DNA of 64,000 bases from Yinghuangia sp045039925 (GTDB lineage: Bacteria > Actinomycetota > Actinomycetes > Streptomycetales > Streptomycetaceae). Of the stretch, positions 32,416 through 39,651 are shown in pieces; position 1 is the stretch's first letter, and each line of letters begins with the position of its first letter. Both the position numbers and the translations under genes were made by a program. The notes under the pieces are model-generated. The model did no database searches. It was not told the origin of the DNA and saw only the letters and a list, made by a program, of their open reading frames with translations. The stretch covers positions 6,758,001 to 6,822,000 of the forward strand of contig CP108400.1 in NCBI GenBank assembly GCA_045039925.1, read 5' to 3'.

Positions 32416-33402
32416 TTGGCCCGGCGTACGGACGTCGCGGAGCTTGTCGCACAGGCCCGTGACGGGCAACCACGGGCCGTGGCGCGGCTCATCTCGCTCG
32501 TCGAGGACGCGTCCCCGCTCCTGCGCGAGGTGATGGCCGCGCTCGCGCCGCACACCGGGCAGGCGTACGTCGTGGGCCTCACCGGCCCGCCGGGCGTCGG
32601 TAAGTCCACGTCGACGTCGGCACTCGTGTCGGCCTACCGCGCCCTCGGCAAGCGCGTCGGCGTGCTCGCGGTCGACCCGTCCTCGCCGTTCTCCGGCGGT
32701 GCGCTGCTCGGCGACCGGATCCGCATGCAGGATCACGCGACGGACCCCGACGTCTTCATCCGCTCGATGGCGTCCCGGGGCCACCTCGGCGGGCTCGCCT
32801 GGGCGACCCCGCAGGCGCTGCGCGTGCTCGACGCCGCCGGGTGCGACGTCGTCATCGTCGAGACCGTGGGCGTGGGGCAGTCGGAGGTCGAGGTGGCCTC
32901 GGCCGCCGACACCACGGTGGTGCTGCTCGCCCCGGGGATGGGCGACGGGATCCAGGCCGCGAAGGCGGGGATCCTGGAGATCGGCGACGTCTACGTGGTC
33001 AACAAGGCCGACCGCGACGGCGCGCAGACCACCGCGCGTGAGCTGAACCACATGTTGTCGCTGGGGCCTTCACGCGGTCCCGAGTCGTGGCGTCCGCCGA
33101 TCCTCAAGACCGTCGCCTCGCGCGGCGAGGGCCTGGACGAGGTCGTCGAGGCGCTGGAGAAGCACCGGGCGTGGATGGCGGCCGACGGGACGCTGGAGGC
33201 GCGGCGGCAGCGCCGCGTACGGGCCGAGGTCGAGGCCATCGCCCTCGCCGCGCTGCGCGAGCGCATGAGCGCACCCGCGGGCGGCCGACGGGCGGATGGG
33301 CTGGCGGCGCGGGTGGCCGACGGATCGCTCGACCCGTACGCCGCGGCCGACGAACTCGTCGCGGGCCTGCTGCGCGATTCGGGGGAGGACACCGAATGCT
33401 GA
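32416..33402 (+). CDS. meaB: MeaB/ArgK-type G3E GTPase, methylmalonyl-CoA mutase chaperone
   Basis: 328-residue metallochaperone GTPase that gates adenosylcobalamin loading onto, and protects, B12-dependent acyl-CoA mutases. Motifs in order: Walker A GLTGPPGVGKSTSTSALVSA (about residues 54-73), VLAVDPSSPFSGGALLGDRI with RMQDHATDPDVFIRSMASRG, VIVETVGVGQSEVEV (Walker B and switch) and VYVVNKADRDGA (NKxD). The start is TTG 32416 with AGGAG five to six bases upstream; no ATG or GTG near the conserved N-terminus LARRTDVAELVAQAR is in frame. The target mutase is not in this window. It fits the ethylmalonyl/methylmalonyl-CoA set formed by ccrA and mce. Confidence 0.95.
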   Translation: MARRTDVAELVAQARDGQPRAVARLISLVEDASPLLREVMAALAPHTGQAYVVGLTGPPGVGKSTSTSALVSAYRALGKRVGVLAVDPSSPFSGGALLGDRIRMQDHATDPDVFIRSMASRGHLGGLAWATPQALRVLDAAGCDVVIVETVGVGQSEVEVASAADTTVVLLAPGMGDGIQAAKAGILEIGDVYVVNKADRDGAQTTARELNHMLSLGPSRGPESWRPPILKTVASRGEGLDEVVEALEKHRAWMAADGTLEARRQRRVRAEVEAIALAALRERMSAPAGGRRADGLAARVADGSLDPYAAADELVAGLLRDSGEDTEC

Positions 33403-33880
33403 GCCCGGACACCCGCACAGCGGACGCCAGGACACCGGACGCAGGACTTTGAACCCCGCTGCCGGGACACCGGATGCTGCGGGATGCCGAACGCTGATGC
33501 CTTGATGCCGGGACGGACGACTGACGCAGTACACCGGACGCTGAACCCTGGACCTCAGCACACCGGATGCCGACACAGCCGATGCCGACACAGCCGATGT
33601 CGGGACACCGGGCTCGCGAGCCTGAGCCATCAGCGCGATCGCGGACACCGGATGCCGTGGCATTCGCACCTGGCCAGGGCGTACAGCCACGGCTTGAGCA
33701 GACCGAGGTCGGCAGGCGGCCGATGCGTACCGGTCAGCGGGCACGATGGTGCTACGCAGAGCGCACGCGACGGCGGAGTGGTCGCGGAGACCGGAAGCAG
33801 GACACCGGAAACCGGACGCAGAGCACCAGATACCGGGACGCCTGATGCCGGGGACAAGGAACGCAGGTCACCGGACCCCG
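33403..33880. repeat. Degenerate ACACCGGA(C/T)GC(C/T) repeat region, apparently non-coding
   Basis: The roughly 500 bp between meaB and the marR gene contain many copies of GACACCGGACGC or CACACCGGATGCC at irregular 15-45 bp spacing, plus an exact doublet GATGCCGACACAGCC in 33567-33600. Reading frames crossing it are rich in D, T, G and R with no domain and no consistent third-position G/C, so I treat it as non-coding. It resembles decayed tandem repeats. Confidence 0.65.
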
Positions 33881-33908
33881 AGGAGGGCAGACCGCACCTC
33901 CTCCGGCC

Positions 33909-34451
33909 TCATGCGTCCTTCGCCGCGCCCGCCGCCTTCTTCGCCGACGCGCTGATGCCCGAGAGCGACGGGCAGGCGGCCGTGCCGCCGTCCGCGTGCA
34001 GGTGCAGCATCACCGTGTCGAACGCCTCACCGAGCACCTTCTTCTGCTCCTCGGTGAACAGGTCGACGTAGTGCCGCCGCACGCTCTCGACGTGATCCGG
34101 CGCCGCCTTCACGAGCCGGTTCCAGCCCGCGTCCGTGAGCACTGCCCACTGGCCGCGCCGGTCCGAGTCGCAGCTCTCGCGCACGACCAGGCCCGCGTTC
34201 TCCATGCGGGTCATCTGGTGCGACAGGCGGCTCTTGGACTGGTGGCTCAGGCTCGCGAGCTCCGTCATCCTTATGCGGCGCTCGGGCGCCTCGGACAGGC
34301 GTACGAGAATCTCGTAGTCGTGCAGGGTCAGTCCGTGCTTCTGCTGGAGGTCGCGCTCCAGGAAGACGGGGAGCAGATTGAGCACGCCCAGGGAGGCCCG
34401 CCACATCTGCTGTTCCTCATCGCTCAGCCAGCGAGGCTCCTCAGTGGTCAT
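33909..34451 (-). CDS. MarR-family transcriptional regulator
   Basis: 180-residue winged-helix repressor. LLPVFLERDLQQKHGLTLHD, YEILVRLSEAPERRIRMTEL, ASLSHQSKSRLSHQMTRMEN and AGLVVRESCDSDRRGQWAVL are the classical MarR helices, recognition helix and wing. A C-terminal Ala/Lys tail, KKAAGAAKDA, is unusual. The start is ATG 34451 (MTTEEPRW) or ATG 34460 (MVDMTTEEPRW); neither has a strong Shine-Dalgarno. The AT-rich palindrome TTGAACATTCAA immediately upstream, striking in this genome, is a natural autoregulatory operator. It is divergent from a second MarR gene; the regulated pathway and ligand are unknown. Confidence 0.9.
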   Translation of the reverse strand: MTTEEPRWLSDEEQQMWRASLGVLNLLPVFLERDLQQKHGLTLHDYEILVRLSEAPERRIRMTELASLSHQSKSRLSHQMTRMENAGLVVRESCDSDRRGQWAVLTDAGWNRLVKAAPDHVESVRRHYVDLFTEEQKKVLGEAFDTVMLHLHADGGTAACPSLSGISASAKKAAGAAKDA

Positions 34452-34474
34452 GTCGACCATGGTACCGCGATCTG

Positions 34475-34486
34475 TTGAACATTCAA
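34475..34486. promoter_or_regulatory. TTGAA-CA-TTCAA palindrome, putative MarR operator/promoter
   Basis: 5+5 inverted repeat in a 25-base AT-rich island (TTCAATAAATATCC continues it) 24 bp upstream of the marR start. MarR-type operators are often AT-rich TTGAA/TTCAA repeats, and the site probably overlaps the leftward -10 region. Confidence 0.65.
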
Positions 34487-34614
34487 TAAATATCCTTTGC
34501 GTGTCATACCACTGCCCAGCCGCGACCGGTCGCGACCCGCCGCCCCGACCGCACGGATGTTCAGCACGTGGTCGCACCGTACTTGCGGGTAGCCGCGGAG
34601 GCTACGCTGCCGCA

Positions 34615-35193
34615 GTGCCCAAGCCGCTGAACCTCCCCTTCGATCCCATCGCCCGCGCCGCCCAGTCGTGGGAGGAGCGCTGGGGCGCGTGTCCGCCGAT
34701 GGCCGCGATCACCTCGATCATGAGGGCCCAGCAGATCCTCCTCGCCGAGGCCGACGCGGTGCTCAAGCCGTACGGCCTGACCTTCGCCCGCTACGAGGCC
34801 CTGGTGCTGCTCACCTTCAGCCGCTCCGGCGCGCTCCCGCTCTCCAAGATCGGCGAGCGACTGATGGTGCACCCGACGAGTGTGACGAACACCATCGACC
34901 GCCTGGAGAAGGCGGAACTGGTCGCCCGCCGCCCGAACCCGCGCGACGGCCGCGGGACGCTCGCCACGATCACCGACAAGGGCCGCGACGTCGTCGAACG
35001 CGCCACCGCCGACCTGGTGGCACGGGACTTCGGCCTCGGCGTGTACGACGCGGACGCGTGCGCGGACATCTTCCGCATGCTGCTCCCGCTGCGCGTCGAC
35101 GCCGGCGACTTCAAGGAGCCGGACCCGGCCGCCGGCACCGCCCCGGACTCCGTCGAGGACATCTCCGTGGACGCGTACGAGGGCGCCGAATAG
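34615..35193 (+). CDS. MarR-family transcriptional regulator (second)
   Basis: 192-residue winged-helix regulator, GTG start at 34615 (PKPLNLPFDPIARAAQSW). KPYGLTFARYEALVLLTFSR, SGALPLSKIGERLMVHPTSV and TNTIDRLEKAELVARRPNPR with DGRGTLATITDKGRDVV form the MarR core; the VHPTSVTNTIDRLE recognition helix is very regular. The last 35 residues are acidic. Streptomycetes carry a close homologue next to the mce/meaB region, so it may control short-chain acyl-CoA metabolism; that link is only positional. It is followed by a short tandem repeat, then by a DUF3817 gene on the same strand. Confidence 0.9.
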   Translation: MPKPLNLPFDPIARAAQSWEERWGACPPMAAITSIMRAQQILLAEADAVLKPYGLTFARYEALVLLTFSRSGALPLSKIGERLMVHPTSVTNTIDRLEKAELVARRPNPRDGRGTLATITDKGRDVVERATADLVARDFGLGVYDADACADIFRMLLPLRVDAGDFKEPDPAAGTAPDSVEDISVDAYEGAE

Positions 35194-35199
35194 AAGCCG

Positions 35200-35297
35200 G
35201 GTACGAACCGAGTACGAACCGAGTACGGAGCCCAGTACGGAGCCCAGTACGGAGCCGAGTACGAACCGAACACGAACCGAACACGAGCCGAACACCA
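35200..35297 (+). repeat. Variable tandem repeat of 11-12 bp units (GAGTACGAACC / AGTACGGAGCCC)
   Basis: Nine near-identical units follow the marR stop: GAGTACGAACC, AGTACGGAGCCC and GAACACGAACC variants. Unit length alternates between 11 and 12 bases, so it does not keep a reading frame. It lies in the 224 bp between the marR stop and the DUF3817 gene. Confidence 0.85.
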
Positions 35298-35417
35298 CCC
35301 GAGCAGGGGGGCCGATTCGGAGACCGCCCGGGGCGCGACGTAGTCTGCTTGCGCGCTAGTGAATGCTGCGGATGCCGCCCGTGTGCCGGGCGGCGAAGCG
35401 AATGAGGGTGTGTCGCC

Positions 35418-35747
35418 GTGAAGCCTGCTGTCCTGACCCGTTTCCGTGTGATGGCGTACATCACCGGGTGCTGGCTCCTGCTGCTGTGCCTGTGCATGGT
35501 GTTCAAGTACGGCTTCGACAAGGGCGAGGACGTCACCTTCTACGTCAGCCAGGCACACGGCGTGCTGTACATGATCTACCTCGTCACGGCCTTCGACCTC
35601 GGCTGGAAGATGAAGTGGCGGATCGAGCGGATCCTGCTGGTCATGCTGGCCGGCACCCTCCCGTTCGCGTCGTTCGTCGCGGAACGCAAGGTCGCCCGGG
35701 CCGTCCAGGAGAGCGGGCGGATCGGCGAGCCGCTCCAGGCCGCCTGA
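35418..35747 (+). CDS. DUF3817 membrane protein (paralogue 1)
   Basis: 109-residue integral membrane protein with three predicted TM helices: MAYITGCWLLLLCLCMVFKY, VLYMIYLVTAFDLGW and RILLVMLAGTLPFASFVAER. The loop QAHGVLYMIYL and the FASFVAERK end are the DUF3817 signatures. GTG 35418 begins VKPAVLTRFRVM. It lies 54 bp before a paralogue on the same strand, so the two probably work as a pair, perhaps as hetero-oligomers. The family has no established function. Confidence 0.88.
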   Translation: MKPAVLTRFRVMAYITGCWLLLLCLCMVFKYGFDKGEDVTFYVSQAHGVLYMIYLVTAFDLGWKMKWRIERILLVMLAGTLPFASFVAERKVARAVQESGRIGEPLQAA

Positions 35748-35801
35748 CGCGTCGCGCTCCTTCCCCCCGCCCGCTGGTTCGTCGTTCCGGAAAGTGAACT
35801 G

Positions 35802-36119
35802 ATGCTGTCCAACCCCGTATCCCGGTTCCTGCTCGTCTCCCGCTGCGAAGGCGTGTCGTTCCTGGCGCTGCTGCTGCTCGGATCCGTGCTCAGCCGCGTC
35901 TCGGACATCAACCTCGTCATGCCGCTGGGCATCATCCACGGGCTGCTGTTCGTGGCGTACGTGCTGCTCATGCTCGACATGCGCACCAAGTTCGGGTGGG
36001 ACGCCAAGACCACGGGCCTCGCGTTCATCGCGTCCGTGCTGCCGTTCGGCCCGTTCGTCTTCGAGGCGAAGATGAAGGACCGTATCTTCACCGCGCCCGT
36101 GGCCCCGTCGACCGCCTGA
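35802..36119 (+). CDS. DUF3817 membrane protein (paralogue 2)
   Basis: 105 residues with the same three-helix plan: CEGVSFLALLLLGSVLSRVS, MPLGIIHGLLFVAYVLLMLD and TTGLAFIASVLPFGPFVFEA, ending FEAKMKDRIF. The HGLLFVAY and PFGPFVFE stretches align with HGVLYMIY and PFASFVAE of the gene just upstream, so the pair arose by tandem duplication. ATG 35802 gives MLSNPVSRFLLVSR. Function unknown. Confidence 0.88.
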   Translation: MLSNPVSRFLLVSRCEGVSFLALLLLGSVLSRVSDINLVMPLGIIHGLLFVAYVLLMLDMRTKFGWDAKTTGLAFIASVLPFGPFVFEAKMKDRIFTAPVAPSTA

Positions 36120-36218
36120 CCCGCACCCGTCCGCGACCCGCACCCGTCCGCGACGCGCGACCGGGGAACGAAGCTCGGCCCAGAAGGCTGCGCCCAGGTG
36201 GCTCGGCCCGGTGGAGGC

Positions 36219-36836
36219 TCAGCCCCCCGGCGCGTCGGCGACCAGGCCCGCGGTCACGAACGCGACGAACCTGCCGACCCATTCCTCGGCCGCGGGTTCC
36301 GCACTGACCAGCATGTGGTGCACGACCGTGCCGGCGATCACGTCGAACACCAGGTCCACGTCGATCGCGTCGGCCACCCCGACCTCGCCCCGGGCGCGCG
36401 CCCGTGCGCGGCCCTCCACCACGAGCCGCTTCTGCGGTTCGACGATGGCCTCGCGTACGCGGCGGCGCAGTTCCGGGTCCCGGGTCGAGTCGGCGATCAG
36501 CCCCATGAGCGCGCTCGACATCTCGGGGCGCGCCAGCAGTTGGGCGAACTGCCGCACCACGGAGTCGAGATCCGACCGCAGGTCGCCGTCCGCGGGCAGC
36601 TCCAGAGTGCCCAGCATGTCCGCGACGGCGGCGGTCACCAGCTCGTGCTTGGACGCCCAGCGGCGGTAGAGCGTCGTCTTCGCCACGCCCGCGCGTACCG
36701 CGACGTCCCCGACCGTGAGCGTGGCCCAGCCCCGCTCCGCGAGGAGGGCGCGCGTGGCGCCGAGGATCGCGTCGTCCGCCGTCGAACTCCGGGGGCGGCC
36801 CTTGCGGGACGCCGCGGCGTTTGCGTTCTCGCTCAG
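36219..36836 (-). CDS. TetR-family regulator with apparent CTG start codon
   Basis: 205-residue TetR repressor if started at CTG 36836. The frame reads SENANAAASRKGRPRSSTAD, DAILGATRALLAERGWATLT and VGDVAVRAGVAKTTLYRRWA, the complete helix-turn-helix, followed by a C-terminal ligand domain with AEEWVGRFVAFVTAGLVADA. No ATG, GTG or TTG occurs in this frame between the upstream TAG and the GTG inside the recognition helix (VAKTTLYRRW). Starting there would delete most of the DNA-binding domain. CTG 36836 has GAGG five to six bases upstream. So either CTG is the true start or a sequence error hides one. A CGCTACG-GGT-CGTAGCG palindrome lies about 145 bp upstream. Confidence 0.85.
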   Translation of the reverse strand: MSENANAAASRKGRPRSSTADDAILGATRALLAERGWATLTVGDVAVRAGVAKTTLYRRWASKHELVTAAVADMLGTLELPADGDLRSDLDSVVRQFAQLLARPEMSSALMGLIADSTRDPELRRRVREAIVEPQKRLVVEGRARARARGEVGVADAIDVDLVFDVIAGTVVHHMLVSAEPAAEEWVGRFVAFVTAGLVADAPGG

Positions 36837-36979
36837 CGGGACCTCGGCAGGATCGAGGCGGATGGGTTCGGCACGACCCTAATGTCCCGTCCGGCAAGCT
36901 GGCGGTGACTCAACTCACAGGGCCCAGGGGCTTGATTTCCCACACAACCCTCTTGCGGTCGGCGGGCGTTCTGCCGTTA

Positions 36980-36996
36980 CGCTACGGGTCGTAGCG
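36980..36996. promoter_or_regulatory. CGCTACG-GGT-CGTAGCG palindrome, possible TetR operator
   Basis: Perfect 7+7 inverted repeat with a 3-base spacer in the 338 bp divergent region between the CTG-start TetR gene and the thioredoxin-fold gene at 37175. The rest of that region shows only a GGGCGGCCCGGG-type GC palindrome and no gene. Confidence 0.6.
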
Positions 36997-37174
36997 AATC
37001 ACGGTGCCTGGATGGGGATTCGAGCGCCCGACATCGATACGAAGGTTCCGCGCCCCTTTTGCACGGCCCCGCACACCTGCCGGGCGGTGCCCGGGCGGCC
37101 CGGGACGGTACATCCGCGGGGTGGACGGGGCGACCCGTGCACCGCGCGGGTGTCGCACGGGGGAAGATAGGCGT

Positions 37175-38158
37175 ATGCAGCCACGAAACATGTCGATGCG
37201 CGGGGTCGTCGACCTCGGCGCGGTCAAGGCGGCGTCCGACGCCGCCGCGCAGCGGGCGGCCCGGGCGGCGAGCGCGCCGCAGGCCGGTGCGGACGGCGCG
37301 TCCGGCGCCACCGGGGGATTCGTCTTCGACCTCACCGAGGAGAACTTCGACTCGGTTCTCGCGCTGTCCCAGCAGGCGCCGGTCGTGCTGGAGTTCTCGT
37401 CGCAGCGCTCGCCGCACAGCGTCGAGCTCGGCGAGGTCTTCGACCGGCTCGCCGCCGAGTACGCGGGCCGCTTCGTGCTCGCCCGCCTGGATATCGACGC
37501 GACACCGCAGCTCGCCCAGGAACTGGTCATGCAGGCCCAGGTACAGGGCCTGCCGGCGGCGGTCGCGGTCATCGCGGGCCAGCTCGCCCCGATGTTCGAC
37601 CGGGCGGCCCCGCAGGAGGAGCAGCTCCGGCAGATCCTCGACCAGCTCGTCACGGTCGGCGAGCAGCGGTTCGGCCTCACCGGCCTGGCCGGTGCGCCCG
37701 GCGCCGCGCCGGAGGGCGAGGTCGACGAGGACGCCGAGCCCGCGGGCGATCCGCTGCTGGCCGCGGCGGAGGCGGCCTTGGACGCGGGGGACTTCGCGGG
37801 TGCGGCGCAGGCGTACCGCAACGTGGTCGCGGACTACCCGGCGCACACCGAGGCGAAGCTCGCGCTCGCACAGGTGGAACTGATCCTGCGCACCAAGGAC
37901 GTGGACGCCGACGAGGTACGCCGCAACGCCGCGGAGCGGCCGACCGACATCGACGCGCAGACGCTCGCGGCCGACCTGGACCTGTCCGGCGGGCGCGTCG
38001 AGGACGCCTTCGGACGCCTGGTCGAGACCGTGCGGCGGACCACGGGGGACGACCGCAACAAGGCGCGGCTGCACCTGCTCGGCCTGTTCGACGTCATCGG
38101 CCTCGACGACCCGCGCGTGGTGAAGGCCCGCGCGGCCCTCACCAGCGTGCTGTTCTGA
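37175..38158 (+). CDS. Thioredoxin-fold TPR protein (CnoX/YbbN-like) lacking the CxxC
   Basis: 327-residue cytosolic protein. After a short N-terminal MQPRNMSMRGVVDLGAVKAA, residues about 50-150 form a thioredoxin domain: NFDSVLALSQQAPVVLEFSS, QRSPHSVELGEVFDRLAAEY, VLARLDIDATPQLAQELVMQ and QVQGLPAAVAVIAGQ. The redox CxxC position reads QRSPH, so no dithiol chemistry is possible. A tetratricopeptide-like helical domain follows (AAAEAALDAGDFAGAAQAYR). This matches the actinobacterial branch of CnoX/YbbN co-chaperones, which hold unfolded clients for chaperonins. ATG 37175 is preceded by GGGGAAG. The only cis elements are the upstream palindrome and a strong terminator. Confidence 0.9.
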   Translation: MQPRNMSMRGVVDLGAVKAASDAAAQRAARAASAPQAGADGASGATGGFVFDLTEENFDSVLALSQQAPVVLEFSSQRSPHSVELGEVFDRLAAEYAGRFVLARLDIDATPQLAQELVMQAQVQGLPAAVAVIAGQLAPMFDRAAPQEEQLRQILDQLVTVGEQRFGLTGLAGAPGAAPEGEVDEDAEPAGDPLLAAAEAALDAGDFAGAAQAYRNVVADYPAHTEAKLALAQVELILRTKDVDADEVRRNAAERPTDIDAQTLAADLDLSGGRVEDAFGRLVETVRRTTGDDRNKARLHLLGLFDVIGLDDPRVVKARAALTSVLF

Positions 38159-38323
38159 CGCGTTCCCCGACGCCTTCTTCGACGCGTTGATTCTGCGGCG
38201 TTGATCGGAGGCGTCGGAGGCGTCGGAGGCGTTGTCTAACGCGTTGTCCGACGCCTGCCCCCGGGCGCGTCGCCGCCCGGCCTGAAGGGCGGTTTGTCGT
38301 CACCCGGTCGCGACGATCGAGGC

Positions 38324-38370
38324 AAGGTCCCGTCTCCCTCCGGGTGGATTCCGGAGGGCGGCGGGACCTT
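38324..38370 (+). terminator. Long stem-loop terminator with trailing T-rich tract
   Basis: AAGGTCCCG and CGGGACCTT close the stem, CCCTCCGG and CCGGAGGG form the inner helix, and TTGTTCTG follows. It lies 165 bp after the thioredoxin-fold gene. The 165 bp hold a run of GGAGGCGTC repeats and no gene. Confidence 0.85.
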
Positions 38371-38842
38371 TGTTCTGCCTCCGTTCCCGGGCTGTCCACC
38401 TGGTTCTTTACAAAGCTTTGACCGATGTCGCCGCTGGTTGCCGTGGGTGCGCCGCAGGTCATCGACAATCGCCGCAAAGCGGTCAATATACCTCGGCCAT
38501 TTCCGCTCGGTATTACTCCAGGTAACACCTGTTGAGGCGATGCGTGGCGAGAAGGCGTGCCAGCCCGCTACTTGTCGGTAACAAGACTCTTGTGCCGCAG
38601 CCCACAGTCGGCGACGATCGGCCCGCTCGGTCCATCCGCGCACGCCCCGGCAGCCGGCCGGGGGCCACGTGGCCAACGCGGCGGACCTCACATCCCCATC
38701 CAGGTCCGTGCCCGTCCTCCCGGACAGGTACGACCGCCGGGCCCCTCACGGGGCCGTCAGTTGTCGTCCTTTGCGTCCGCCATGCGCCCAGATAACGCCA
38801 CCCCCGGCAGCGCATGCGCGGAACCTGTCCCTAAGGAGGACC
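38371..38842 (+). other. 472-bp intergenic region upstream of the DUF6230 gene
   Basis: No gene is visible on either strand with convincing codon bias. The region contains an AT-rich stretch (TTCTTTACAAAGCTTTGACC at 38403-38422, with CAAAGCTTTG as a palindrome), AATATACC near 38487, and the inverted repeat CTTGT-CGGTA-ACAAG at 38571-38585. It presumably holds the promoter and operators of the exported-protein genes that follow. Confidence 0.5.
38571..38585. promoter_or_regulatory. Inverted repeat CTTGT-CGGTA-ACAAG upstream of DUF6230 gene
   Basis: Perfect 5+5 arms with a 5-base spacer, 258 bp upstream of the DUF6230 start. The distance is large for a simple operator, so a distal promoter or an activator site is possible. 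Confidence 0.4.
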
Positions 38843-39469
38843 ATGGCCAAGTCCAAGGCCGGCCGCACGCGTTGGAAGCGTTTCGGTGTGGCCCTTGTCC
38901 CCGGCGTGGTGATCATCTCGGGCCTCACGGCCGCCGCCGCGAACGGTGCGGTGCCGATGTCGTTCGCCATCTCGGGCACCGCGTTCAAGGTCAGCGCGGA
39001 CAAGATGGTCGCCGAGGACGTCGTCCAGTACGGCGGGCTCACGCAGAAGGTCGGGCCGAACTCCAAGCCGATCATTCTGTCCGGGTTCAAGACCGCGACG
39101 TTCGACAAGCTGTGCCAGTCGGTGCGGGTGCCGCTGCCGTTCTCCATCGGCGGCAAGGACGCCGTGGTGATGGTCATCAAGTCGGGCAGCGCGAGTGCGG
39201 ACGACATGATCGCCGACCTGGCGCAGATGACCGGCAACGCCGTCTTCGAGGGCGTGGACATCGGCGTCGACGCGGCCGCCACCAAGAACGACGACGGATC
39301 GTGGCGCGGTCCGGACATGGGCCCGCGTCCGCAGGGCGGGTTCGCCCAGCAGGTCGACAAGGTCACCGTGGTGAACGCGCGCCAGACCGTCTACGCGGTG
39401 AGCGCGGGGACCTTCCGGCTGCCGGACCTCGACATCGGCGTCAACTTCGACAACAAAGAGTGCTTCTAG
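38843..39469 (+). CDS. DUF6230 family exported protein
   Basis: 208-residue protein, ATG 38843 with AAGGAGG seven bases upstream. A basic start (MAKSKAGRTRWKRF) leads into one hydrophobic segment, GVALVPGVVIISGLTAAAAN, a signal peptide or anchor. The rest is a soluble beta-rich domain: VPMSFAISGTAFKVSADKMV, LTQKVGPNSKPIILSGFKTA, TFDKLCQSVRVPLPF and the C-terminal FRLPDLDIGVNFDNKECF. Two Cys (KLCQS and KECF) could form a disulfide. Streptomycetes usually encode such a protein directly before a DUF6114 membrane protein, as here. The older label cholesterol esterase has no motif support; function unknown. Confidence 0.9.
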   Translation: MAKSKAGRTRWKRFGVALVPGVVIISGLTAAAANGAVPMSFAISGTAFKVSADKMVAEDVVQYGGLTQKVGPNSKPIILSGFKTATFDKLCQSVRVPLPFSIGGKDAVVMVIKSGSASADDMIADLAQMTGNAVFEGVDIGVDAAATKNDDGSWRGPDMGPRPQGGFAQQVDKVTVVNARQTVYAVSAGTFRLPDLDIGVNFDNKECF

Positions 39470-39651
39470 TGCTGTCGCCGGGAAGGTTCGCGGGAACCGG
39501 TGAACCCTTCCGGTCGCAGCACTAGAACTCGGAGCGCTTCCCGTCGAGTTCAGGCCGCGGTGGGTCCGGTCCACGCGGGTCGGACCCACCGCGCGCCCTC
39601 TGTCGTCCCCCGACGACTGTTCGTACCAGGCGTCCCCCTCTGGAGCCCTTC

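Noticed and set aside
33403..33880. The repeat field as a small Asp/Thr-rich protein gene
   Set aside because: Open frames lack a ribosome site, have erratic third-position composition and switch frame between repeats.
35200..35297. The tandem repeat as a CRISPR array
   Set aside because: Units are 11-12 bp and contiguous, with no unique spacers and no cas genes.
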